A DNA stretch of 64,000 bases from Planctomycetota bacterium (lineage in GTDB: Bacteria; Planctomycetota; Planctomycetia; Planctomycetales; Planctomycetaceae): contig JAFEBS010000009.1 in assembly GCA_018242525.1 (NCBI GenBank), positions 152,747 through 216,746 of the forward strand, read 5' to 3'. The translations under genes and the position numbers were made by a program. The notes below the pieces were generated by a model that saw only the letters and a program-made list of their open reading frames with translations, did no database searches and was not told the origin of the DNA. Positions 45,177 through 53,746 of this stretch are shown here, piece after piece; position 1 is the first letter of the stretch, and each line of letters opens with the position of its first letter.

Positions 45177-47840
45177 TCAGTCGCCGTTCGTACATGCCAG
45201 CAGGCGCGTGACCAGGGCGGTCCAGCCGGTTTGATGGCTGGCGCCGGCTCCCCGTCCGTTGTCACCGTGGAAGTATTCGTAAAACAGGGCCAGGTCTTTC
45301 CAGTACGGATCATTGGCATAACGGGTGTCGTCGCCATGACAGGGGCGGCGGCCGTCTTCACCGGGCAGAAACAGGGCGCTCAGGCGGCGACCGAGTTCGC
45401 GGGCGATCTGCTTCAGTGTCAGCATCTGGCCTGATCCGGTCGGGCATTCCACCAGGAACGAATCACCATAAAAGTGGTGGTAACGTTCCAGGGCCTCGAT
45501 CAGCAGATAGTTGACCGGAAACCAGATCGGGCCGCGCCAGTTGGAGTTTCCGCCGAACAGGCTGGAGGTCGATTCTGCGGGCGTATAGTCCACGCAATGA
45601 TCCTGTCCGGCAACGTGAAACACGAAGGGACGGTCGGCATGGACACGCGACAACGCGCGGACTCCATACCGTGACAGAAACTCGCCTTCATCGAGTACGT
45701 ACCGCAACACCCGCTGCAACCGTTCGCGGGACGGAATCGCCAGCATCCGCCGCGGCAGCAGGGCGCTGTTGCACTGCTCATGTTCCATGTACGAGACTTG
45801 CCGGGCCAGATCCTGACGGTTGCTCAGGAACCATTCCATGCGTTTGCGAAACCCGGGCAGTTTCCGCAGCAGTTCGTCGTCCAGGACTTCGACCGCGAAC
45901 AGAGGGATGATGCCCACCATCGATCGAATCCGCAGACGATGTGACTGGCCATCGGTCTGCAATTGATCGTAATAGAATCCATCGTCCTCGTCCCACAGGC
46001 CACTGCCGCCCATGCAATTCATGGCATCGGCGATCGACACAAAATGCTCGAAAAACTTCGACGCAACATCTTCATAGGTGGGGTCTTCGTGGGCGAGTTC
46101 CAGGGCAATCGCCAGCATGGTGGTGCAGTAGAAAGCCATCCAGGCGGTCCCATCCGCCTGTTCCAGGTGCCCCCCGGTTGGAAGCGGTCGGGACCGGTCG
46201 AAGACGCCGATGTTATCCAGGCCGAGGAAGCCACCCGAAAACAGGTGCTTTCCACTGACATCCTTGCGGTTGACCCACCACGTGAAATTGATCAGCAGTT
46301 TCTGGAAGGCGCGGGCCAGGAAGCCACGATCGCGCAGTCCGCGTCGGCCAGTCATCTTGTAAACGCGCCAGCAGGCCCAGGCATGGACCGGCGGATTCAC
46401 ATCCGAGAATCCGTATTCATAGGCGGGGATCTGTCCGTTCGGATGCATGTACCATTCGCGCAGCATCAGCAGCAGTTGTGACTTGGCGAATTCGGAATCG
46501 ACGGTCGCCATCGGGATCATGTGAAAGGCCAGATCCCACGCTGCATACCACGGGTACTCCCACTTGTCCGGCATGGAAATCACGTCGCGGTTGAACAGGT
46601 GGGTCCAGTCCGAGTTTCGGCCCAACTTGCGATTCGGGGGTGGAGTCGGTTGATCGGGATCTCCGGTCAACCAATGTTCCACGGCATAGTGGTAAAACTG
46701 CTTGCTCCACAGCAGTCCGGCCAGGGCCTGTCGGGCAACTTTGCGTTCTTCGGTCGATGCTGCCGGGGGGAGTTTCGTCGCATGAAATGCATCCGCCTCG
46801 GCAATCCGTTCGCGGAAGATTTCGTCGAAGCTCAGTCCACACGAGATCTTGCTTTCTTCGCCTTCCGCTGTCAGACGAGCCCGCACGACGATTTCCCCTT
46901 GGGCGGGGATTTCAAGGACATAGTGAGCGGCGACTTTTGTGCCAAGCGACTTTGGGCTGACGGCGGCGGAATCACCACCAATCACAAAATCATGAAACGC
47001 GTCCTTGGCCGGATGCGTTCCACTGGCGTCGCCAAAGATGCGGCGTGCATTGGTTTCGTTCTCGGTAAACAGGTACCGGCGCATCGTGGGATTGCCCGGC
47101 TGGTCCTGACAGAAACGCATCACTCCCAGCGACGGGTGATCGGCGCGAAGTGAACCATCGGCCTGTTGCGCGATCCAGGGCTTGCGTTCACATCCTTCGT
47201 GCGTGCAACCCCACGACCAGGTATTGCGAAACCACAAAGTGGGCAACAGGTGAATTGTTGCGGGGACACTGGCCCGGTTGGCCACCGTGATCCGGATCAA
47301 CATGTCATCAGGTGCCGCTTTGGCATACTCGGCGAGGACGTCAAAGTACCTGTTGTCATCAAAGACACCGGTGTCCGTCAGTTCGAATTCCGGTTCAAGT
47401 CGACCACGGCGGCGATTTTCTGCAACCAGCCAGTCATATGGGTACTCGGCCTGAGGGTACTTGTACAGGGCTTTCATGTACGAGTGCGTGGGAGTGGAAT
47501 CCAAATAATAATAGCATTCCTTGACATCTTCCCCGTGATTTCCTTCCGGTCCCGTCAGTCCAAACAGGCGTTCCTTCAGGATCGGGTCCCGGCCATTCCA
47601 CAGGGCCAGCCCGAAGCACAGGCGGCACTGCCGGTCGCAGATCCCCAGCAGACCGTCTTCGCCCCAGCGATACGCCCGGCTTCGGGCCTGATCATGCGGA
47701 AAGTAATTCCAGGCGTCGCCTGAATCCGAATAGTCTTCGCGAACCGTTCCCCATTGCCGCTCGGAAAGATACGGCCCCCACCGCTGCCAGTTGGACTCGC
47801 GCAGGTGAGACTGACAAAGACGATGCTCTTCGGCAAACAT
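45177..47840 (-). CDS. GH63-type glucosidase (MGH1-like)
   Basis: A large glycoside hydrolase related to mannosyl-oligosaccharide glucosidase and MGH1-like enzymes that act on glucosylglycerate, mannosylglycerate or other alpha-glucosides. The start was set at the ATG at 47840 (GAGGATC upstream), giving 887 residues and no signal peptide, so it is cytoplasmic. The N-terminal beta-domain includes WGPYLSERQWGTVREDYS and DAWNYFPHDQARSRAYRWGEDG. The C-terminal (alpha/alpha)6 barrel contains WDLAFHMIP, QIPAYEYGFSDVNPPVHAWA, GFLGLDNIGVFDRS, GLWDEDDGFYYD and NSNWRGPIWFPVNYLLIEAL; GLWDEDDGFYYD and NWRGPIW are the family's strongest signatures and include likely catalytic acids. It is monocistronic as far as can be seen. 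The substrate is not fixed by sequence. Confidence 0.9.
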   Translation of the reverse strand: MFAEEHRLCQSHLRESNWQRWGPYLSERQWGTVREDYSDSGDAWNYFPHDQARSRAYRWGEDGLLGICDRQCRLCFGLALWNGRDPILKERLFGLTGPEGNHGEDVKECYYYLDSTPTHSYMKALYKYPQAEYPYDWLVAENRRRGRLEPEFELTDTGVFDDNRYFDVLAEYAKAAPDDMLIRITVANRASVPATIHLLPTLWFRNTWSWGCTHEGCERKPWIAQQADGSLRADHPSLGVMRFCQDQPGNPTMRRYLFTENETNARRIFGDASGTHPAKDAFHDFVIGGDSAAVSPKSLGTKVAAHYVLEIPAQGEIVVRARLTAEGEESKISCGLSFDEIFRERIAEADAFHATKLPPAASTEERKVARQALAGLLWSKQFYHYAVEHWLTGDPDQPTPPPNRKLGRNSDWTHLFNRDVISMPDKWEYPWYAAWDLAFHMIPMATVDSEFAKSQLLLMLREWYMHPNGQIPAYEYGFSDVNPPVHAWACWRVYKMTGRRGLRDRGFLARAFQKLLINFTWWVNRKDVSGKHLFSGGFLGLDNIGVFDRSRPLPTGGHLEQADGTAWMAFYCTTMLAIALELAHEDPTYEDVASKFFEHFVSIADAMNCMGGSGLWDEDDGFYYDQLQTDGQSHRLRIRSMVGIIPLFAVEVLDDELLRKLPGFRKRMEWFLSNRQDLARQVSYMEHEQCNSALLPRRMLAIPSRERLQRVLRYVLDEGEFLSRYGVRALSRVHADRPFVFHVAGQDHCVDYTPAESTSSLFGGNSNWRGPIWFPVNYLLIEALERYHHFYGDSFLVECPTGSGQMLTLKQIARELGRRLSALFLPGEDGRRPCHGDDTRYANDPYWKDLALFYEYFHGDNGRGAGASHQTGWTALVTRLLACTNGD

Positions 47841-48250
47841 GCAGATCCTCAAGTTGCAGAAACTGTGCGAGGAATGAATGGGATCGACATGGTATCGATC
47901 AGTCTGTGCGTTCGCTGCCAATACGCCAAATCTTATTGTTCTGTGGCAGATCGATTTTACCAGTCATACTGCCAGGCAAAAACATGGAATTCACGCGCTG
48001 AAAGCCGTTCTTGAACAGGGCCATCACCGGCAAATTCTGCCGAGCGATGCCCTCAGTGCGTGGAATTTGGCGGAGAATGTCATTCCGGCCGGGAAAAGTA
48101 CTCAGCCCGGCCCGGCGAAGGAATTATTCTGCGGCGGTAAGCCGACTTACGCCAAAGTAATCAACGATCTTCGGGTGGGGGCAACCCGACCTGCCGCAGA
48201 AGGTTTGTCGATGACTGCGCCCCGTGACCCTCCAGGCTCGTTGACGTCGA
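47841..48250. other. Divergent intergenic region
   Basis: 410 bp between the glucosidase and the TolC-like gene, which are transcribed away from each other. It should hold both promoters, but I see no clear -35/-10 pair and no repeat. Confidence 0.35.
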
Positions 48251-50005
48251 ATGAACCACTTGAGAATAGATCGACGACTGATCACCCGACTGGGGTTGAT
48301 GTCGTTCTATTTCTACGTCGTCGGTTGCGGTTCACTCGACTTGGCCACCAGGAAGTCCGCCCGGCAATCGTCTTTGATCGTCGCCCGCAAATCGGCCGAT
48401 GCGCCGGAACCAAGTCTGCCCCCGGCCCCGCCGTCGACTTCCATCGAACAGTCGGCCTCCACAATTGACGCAGTGACCGAAGTTCCACAGGAATTGGAAG
48501 AAGGACTGACGAAGCCGAATGATGTTCTGTCGCTGAGTGTCACTTCCGCCGTCACTGCGGCGTTGACGGGAAACCTGCATTTGCAGGTGATCGAAAGCCT
48601 GCCGGACGAAGTTCGTCAGAACACCGAGATCGAGCGTGCCAGATTCGATACCTCGTTGAACACGAATGCACAATACATGAACGGCAATCAGCAGGTTGCC
48701 TCTGCGCTGCAGGCGGTCCGCGGAGGCTTGAGCCAGTACGGAACCACCTCGATGGGTCCCGCCACCGGTTCACCCAACCTGTTCTCGGTGGAGAAGCGAT
48801 TTTCAACGGGAACGACCGCTCGCGTCGGCCTGGGCAGCACGTACAACATGACTTCGCCCATGGGGCAATACCTGCTCTACAACCCGGCCTATCAGTCCGC
48901 GGCCAGCATGGTGGTGGAACAGGCGTTGTTTCGCGGTGCATCACGGGAAGCCAACCTGATGGGAATCCGGATTGCCCAGACGAACGAGAAACAGTCGGCT
49001 GCCGAGTTTCAAACCGAAGTCAACCAGACTCTGGCCGACGTTCAGCGCGCCTACTGGATGGCCTGGCTGGCGGAATCGCAACTGCAGACATCCCGGGAAT
49101 TCGTGGAACAATCCGAAGCCGCGCAAGCTCTGGAACTGGCTCGCTTTCAAGTGGGTGACGGCGGAATCGTGCAGGCCGCACAGGCGACCGAGAATCTGCA
49201 ATCTCTGAAAGCGGAACTCGCCCAGGCCCGTCAACGATCACGGGCTGCCAGGAATCGACTATTCACACTGATGGGGATTTCCCTCACCGACCAGCGGACC
49301 CTGAAACTGACCGACGAACCCACGGCGGAACCGGTCGCCCCCGATCTGGATCAGGGCCTGGCACTCGCCCTGCAACAACGGCCCGAGATCCAGGTACGAC
49401 AGTTGCAGGTGGCACAGGCGCAGATGGAACTCGATCGTCGCAAGAATAACGAACGCCCCGATGTCCGCGTCTATGCGGGCTATTCACTGACGGGCTTGAA
49501 CAGCAACGCCCTGGGATCGTTCAGTACGTTGGGAACGGGCAACTACGGCATGGCCAGCCTGGGGTTGCGCTACACGCATGTCCTGGGCCAACGTGCGGAA
49601 CAGGCAGCAGCGGAACAGGCACAATTGGCGTTTATTCGTCAAACCCGCGCCCGGCAGGAAACCGAGTTTCTGATCCAGCAGCAGGTTCGCGACGCATTCG
49701 ACGCGGTGAACTCGTCGTGGGAGGTCTGGCGTTGTCAACAGGAGCGGGTCGTTGCAGCCCGCGTTCAGGCCGACACGTTCTCTCAACTGCACGCGGTGGG
49801 CAAGATCGATCTCGACAGACTGTTGCGGGCGCGCCAGCAATTGTCGAGTGCCCTGCAGCAGTCACACGCTGCCTTGATCGACTACAACCTGGCGCTGAGC
49901 AGTTGGCGGTTTGCGACCGGCACGATGACCACGACCGCCCCCACGCTGGAGCCATTGCCGGGTGAATCCAAGATCGCGACCGGGACGGGTCCGACACCGG
50001 AGTAG
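48251..50005 (+). CDS. TolC-family outer-membrane efflux lipoprotein
   Basis: An outer-membrane channel protein of the OEP/TolC family, 584 residues. The N-terminus carries a lipobox (YFYVVGC, Cys at residue 26), so it is probably lipid-anchored. The mature part has the duplicated helical hairpin typical of TolC: QTEVNQTLADVQRAYWMAWLAESQLQTSREFVEQSEAAQALELARFQVGDGGIVQAAQATENLQSL in simplified form at about 258-320 and ETEFLIQQQVRDAFDAVNSSWEVWRCQQERVVAARVQADTF at about 470-510, each followed by beta-strands for the barrel. Such proteins end tripartite exporters or type I systems, yet no inner-membrane pump or adaptor gene is nearby. Its stop abuts the stop of the convergent small protein gene. 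Confidence 0.88.
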   Translation: MNHLRIDRRLITRLGLMSFYFYVVGCGSLDLATRKSARQSSLIVARKSADAPEPSLPPAPPSTSIEQSASTIDAVTEVPQELEEGLTKPNDVLSLSVTSAVTAALTGNLHLQVIESLPDEVRQNTEIERARFDTSLNTNAQYMNGNQQVASALQAVRGGLSQYGTTSMGPATGSPNLFSVEKRFSTGTTARVGLGSTYNMTSPMGQYLLYNPAYQSAASMVVEQALFRGASREANLMGIRIAQTNEKQSAAEFQTEVNQTLADVQRAYWMAWLAESQLQTSREFVEQSEAAQALELARFQVGDGGIVQAAQATENLQSLKAELAQARQRSRAARNRLFTLMGISLTDQRTLKLTDEPTAEPVAPDLDQGLALALQQRPEIQVRQLQVAQAQMELDRRKNNERPDVRVYAGYSLTGLNSNALGSFSTLGTGNYGMASLGLRYTHVLGQRAEQAAAEQAQLAFIRQTRARQETEFLIQQQVRDAFDAVNSSWEVWRCQQERVVAARVQADTFSQLHAVGKIDLDRLLRARQQLSSALQQSHAALIDYNLALSSWRFATGTMTTTAPTLEPLPGESKIATGTGPTPE

Positions 50006-50374
50006 TCAATTGCGTGTGAGATTCGGCAGGGGCGGTACAAGCCTGTTGGGTTCATACTGCCCGGGGCCACCCTGCTGACGTCGGCCGTGCCACCAGCCCA
50101 GGACCACTCCGTTGCGGAACCCAGGAACGATCGGTTGATAGTCCACACCAAACGTCCCTTCGTGGGCATACCGGGGCTCACCGCGCCACGACTTCGCGCC
50201 CCCGCCCACGTAATACGCCACGTATCGACCGTTGTAACCGACGCGTGCATAACGTGCGATGTGGTGGGGACAGCCGGCACGTGCCAGATCGTCATCGTCC
50301 TGTCCATAAGCCAGGTGGAACGGCGCAAACGAACCGCCGAGCAGGGTCAGGAATGTGATCAAAGCCAGACGCAT
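50006..50374 (-). CDS. Small secreted protein, Gly/Tyr/Arg-rich
   Basis: A 122-residue protein starting at the ATG at 50374, preceded by GGGAG at about 8 nt. Signal peptide MRLALITFLTLLGGSFAPFHLAYG. The mature part begins with an acidic run (QDDDDLARAG) and has motifs such as HIARYARVGYNGRYVAYYVGGG and FRNGVVLGWWHG. I recognise no domain; similar short YVGGG-type exported proteins occur in planctomycetes as far as I recall. It follows the metallopeptidase gene by 22 bp on the same strand, so probably an operon. Confidence 0.7.
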   Translation of the reverse strand: MRLALITFLTLLGGSFAPFHLAYGQDDDDLARAGCPHHIARYARVGYNGRYVAYYVGGGAKSWRGEPRYAHEGTFGVDYQPIVPGFRNGVVLGWWHGRRQQGGPGQYEPNRLVPPLPNLTRN

Positions 50375-50396
50375 CACAATGCTCCCACCGAAAACC

Positions 50397-53300
50397 TTAA
50401 CCGAACGGGTTCCGGTTGAATTCGATAAATGGCAGTCGGACACCATCCACAAACACTTCATCCGCCGTCGGAACAGTGGTGCCATTCGGCAGAAAGCCCT
50501 GTGCGGCCAGGTAGGTAACGACGTCGTCCTGGCTGACTCCGTCACCGCTGACACCCAGACCACCAACGATGACTCCATTTTTGTAGAGTGCGGTACTGCC
50601 CGGGAAGAAAATGATCCCGTTCTGATTGGCTGACGGTGCCGCATGGAAGTTCGTGCCAGGATTGAATGCATCATGGCCCAGGACGCTGGTGAAGTCCGAG
50701 GCCGGGGTCGGTGCCCCCAGGTTTTCACCGGTTTCCGGGTTGATTCCGGGATCATTCAGAATGGAAAAGTACGGTGGCGCGGAACCGTCAACACCGGCCG
50801 GGAAGCGCGGTTCGGCCAGGAAGCGGAAGGTGCGACTGGTGAATGAGGTGCCAGCGGCTACTGTTGATGCGGACCCATCATTGACGGGGACCTGATCAAT
50901 GGCCAGCACCTGGCTGGGGTCATCGTAATAGGCGACATTCCTCGCCTTGGCCACCGCCACGTCCGCAGAAAACAGAGTGCTGTCTGGCATGCGATACATG
51001 GCCAGGATGCTGCCTTTGGAATCGGTGATGCAGAATGTCATCCGGACACCCGTGCCGCCGGTGATGTGATCCGGCCCCAGTCGCAACGTGGCACGAACTC
51101 GCTCGGCGGCGGCGATGCCGTCACTGATGATCTGGCTCAAGTCGGCCACAGTCAGCGTACTGTCGACCGAGGTGTGCGGGGTGACCAGCCAACCATCGGG
51201 GACATCCGCGCCGTTCGGGGCCAGAATCTGATTCGGTGCGGCATCGGTGCCGGTTCCCGCCACGGCTCTGAACTGATTGACCAGGTTCTGAACCCCCAGC
51301 CTTCCAGGGATCGTGCCAACCACGGGCAACTGGATTCCGTTCAGCGTCAAGTTTCCAAACGGGAGATCAATACCGGCCACAGGAGCGATTCCGCCGAGTG
51401 TTCCCACGACCTGTCCGGCCTGTCGGCTCCCTCCGATCGCCGCCAGTGCCATGAACTCGGCCTGCAGTTCCTGAGTTGAATTCATCCGCTGAGTGACCGT
51501 TTGGCCGACATCCGCAACGAATCCCTGTTCGTGGGTCGCATAGCCATCGGGGCCCGGGAAGAAGACCCCGATCCCGCCAATCAACTTGTCGCCAATTCCG
51601 TCACCATTGGTATCACGGTAGATGGGGATACCGCCCGGCAAGGTTCCAATCCCGCGATTCTGTGCATCCCCCGCGATCCCCGCAGCAGTCCCATAAGAAA
51701 TCGGTGTCACCAGCCCCTGATTTCCGGGGACGTCCGGGATATTGAATCGGTCAAACCCGGGGACAACCGTACTGTCACGATTGGAGGCTTCAATGCTAAA
51801 CAGATCCACGACGCCGGTGTGCTCAATCCCTGCCGGGAAATGTCCGCCGAGGCCGATCGGAGCAACGAAACCGGGTCCTTGAATCGTCGGGTCAACCGAG
51901 TTCGGATTGGCTTCCACTTCCCGCTGCAGGATCGTTGTCTGAGCCAGATACTGAACAGTTCGTGACGTCACTGGCGTCAGATCATTGGCGAAGTAAGCGG
52001 CGGTCCGGGCTTCCGAAACGGCTCCGTCAATCGCAAATGCCAGGGTCGCGGGATCGAGGATTGTATCGAGAACCCCCTGCTCGGCACGCACGCCCAGAAT
52101 GGTCCCGTTGCGATCGACGACGGCAATGATCGCATCATTGACCGGCAAGGCGGCTGCGGCGCGTGACAGCAGGTCCGAGACTTCGGTCGATGTCAGTTGC
52201 GGGAACACGAGTTGATCCGTGATTGATCCATCGGGGTTTTCATCCGCTGCCGTGTAGAAGCGCGGACTGGCAAACGCGGCACCGACTCCACTCAGATCCT
52301 GCGGTCCGGTATACAGCGGATTCATGATGCCGGATTCAGCCGAATTGTCGTCCATCCCCAGCATGTGTCCAAATTCGTGCGCCATCACCGTATTGAAGTC
52401 GATGCCCCCTTGAGCCGGATCGGCCACGGAGGCATCGGTCCAGGTCATCGCGCCGTTCAACCAGACAGTACCGACGGAAGTTGCTTCCCCATCGACCGTC
52501 GTGAGAAGATGGTTCGATGTCCCCAGCACCTGACCGCCGCTGGTCGACAGGTTGAGGGACGTCAGATCTCCGACCCCAATGTTGACGATTTGCGAGGCAT
52601 CGGCCTGTGTGTCCTGAACAAACGTGACGCGTCCGCCACTGGCCTCTGACCAGGCGTTCAGGACCTGCTCGGTGTCGGCCATCTGCTGGGCGGTGATCGC
52701 GTTGGTAATGCCGCCGGCGTCGCGGAAGTCGTAATGAATCGTCGTGGGAGTCGCATCGACGCCGAACCAGGCCGGAATGATCGACCCGTGTGCTGTACCC
52801 GCCGCGATCTCTTCCGGGGTCAGAAAGATGTTTCGGTTGACGGCGGTCAGCGCAGTATCCATCGCCTCCAGCGGGTTCGAACTGACGCCGGGTGTACTCA
52901 TGAAGGGAACAATGGCGGGCGATTCAGTGCTGCTGGTGCCGGGTGCAGCCAGCGGCGTGCTTTCTGTCGCCAGTACGTTGACCGTGGGAGGCGTGGTGGT
53001 GGAATCAACCGATTGCGGTTGAGTACTCGGAAGGTCATCCGCGGAATCTGATGCCGCATCCGTAGTCGTATTGTTGAGAACAGTGGGAATCGACGTGTCG
53101 TTGACAGCGCCGGCCTGATCGTCGCTGACGGTTGTCATCGTACCGGTTGGCGCTGGATCTTGCGGGGTGCCGGACGGCTGCGACGACGGATTGGATTCGA
53201 GTGAGGTGGCGGTGACCGAATCATCCACTGCGGGCTGCGTCTGAGAAGCGGCACCATCTCCGCCAGGCGTTTGATCCAAATCCGCAGAAGCCATCGATGC

Positions 53301-53441
53301 GGGCGCTGCTTCCAATGCCCCAAGAACGAGCCGACATTCCAGCACTTCGGCCGTCCCAAACCGCAAGATCGAAGCGTACGGACGCTCCTCGGTGTCCTCC
53401 GATTGAAGCCAGATTCGAATGGCATCAAGCCACTGCATCAA
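50397..53441 (-). CDS. Matrixin-like metallopeptidase fused to two GlcG/HbpS domains
   Basis: A 1,014-residue surface or secreted protein. The N-terminus has no classical signal peptide but carries VLECRLVLGALE (33-44), a variant of the LExRxLL motif seen at the N-termini of planctomycete surface proteins. A Ser/Thr/Pro/Gln-rich linker follows (about 50-195). Residues about 230-380 are a zincin: HEFGHMLGMDD with H355, E356, H359 and D365 as third ligand, plus a Met-turn (GIMNP, M373), like matrixins and snapalysin. Two GlcG/HbpS (haem-degrading fold) domains follow, about 415-650 (AVVDRNGTILGVRAEQG ... LIGGIGVFFPGPDGYATHEQGFV) and 755-995 (CITDSKGSILAMYRMPD ... IVGGLGVSGDGVSQDDVV). GGAGAGG precedes the ATG. 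Proteolysis plus haem or ligand binding is inferred. Confidence 0.84.
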   Translation of the reverse strand: MMQWLDAIRIWLQSEDTEERPYASILRFGTAEVLECRLVLGALEAAPASMASADLDQTPGGDGAASQTQPAVDDSVTATSLESNPSSQPSGTPQDPAPTGTMTTVSDDQAGAVNDTSIPTVLNNTTTDAASDSADDLPSTQPQSVDSTTTPPTVNVLATESTPLAAPGTSSTESPAIVPFMSTPGVSSNPLEAMDTALTAVNRNIFLTPEEIAAGTAHGSIIPAWFGVDATPTTIHYDFRDAGGITNAITAQQMADTEQVLNAWSEASGGRVTFVQDTQADASQIVNIGVGDLTSLNLSTSGGQVLGTSNHLLTTVDGEATSVGTVWLNGAMTWTDASVADPAQGGIDFNTVMAHEFGHMLGMDDNSAESGIMNPLYTGPQDLSGVGAAFASPRFYTAADENPDGSITDQLVFPQLTSTEVSDLLSRAAAALPVNDAIIAVVDRNGTILGVRAEQGVLDTILDPATLAFAIDGAVSEARTAAYFANDLTPVTSRTVQYLAQTTILQREVEANPNSVDPTIQGPGFVAPIGLGGHFPAGIEHTGVVDLFSIEASNRDSTVVPGFDRFNIPDVPGNQGLVTPISYGTAAGIAGDAQNRGIGTLPGGIPIYRDTNGDGIGDKLIGGIGVFFPGPDGYATHEQGFVADVGQTVTQRMNSTQELQAEFMALAAIGGSRQAGQVVGTLGGIAPVAGIDLPFGNLTLNGIQLPVVGTIPGRLGVQNLVNQFRAVAGTGTDAAPNQILAPNGADVPDGWLVTPHTSVDSTLTVADLSQIISDGIAAAERVRATLRLGPDHITGGTGVRMTFCITDSKGSILAMYRMPDSTLFSADVAVAKARNVAYYDDPSQVLAIDQVPVNDGSASTVAAGTSFTSRTFRFLAEPRFPAGVDGSAPPYFSILNDPGINPETGENLGAPTPASDFTSVLGHDAFNPGTNFHAAPSANQNGIIFFPGSTALYKNGVIVGGLGVSGDGVSQDDVVTYLAAQGFLPNGTTVPTADEVFVDGVRLPFIEFNRNPFG

Positions 53442-53746
53442 ACCTCTCCGTACGTCGCGTGATCTGAAGTCTTCGGCAATCTGTAGTGAACGTATGGTTT
53501 GGATCGGCAGGTTGAACGAAACTCAAGTCTTTTTTTTGTGTGAGAATTTCGAAACGAGACAGAATTCATTGATGAACGGCAGCATCTGCCGACAAAGGCA
53601 GGAAAGTTTCCAAAGCGTAATCTTGGACCAGCCATTTAGGCATGCTTCGTATTGCCTCAGCTTCCGTGTCGTGAAAGACTCCGCGGTTCACCTCTGACAC
53701 GGAACGGAACGTCCCTCACAGTCTTCCTTTCGACTCGATAGAGCGT
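53442..53746. other. Divergent intergenic region
   Basis: 305 bp between the metallopeptidase gene and the beta-barrel gene, transcribed divergently. No gene and no clear promoter pair seen; one AT-rich stretch at about 53525-53540. Confidence 0.35.
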
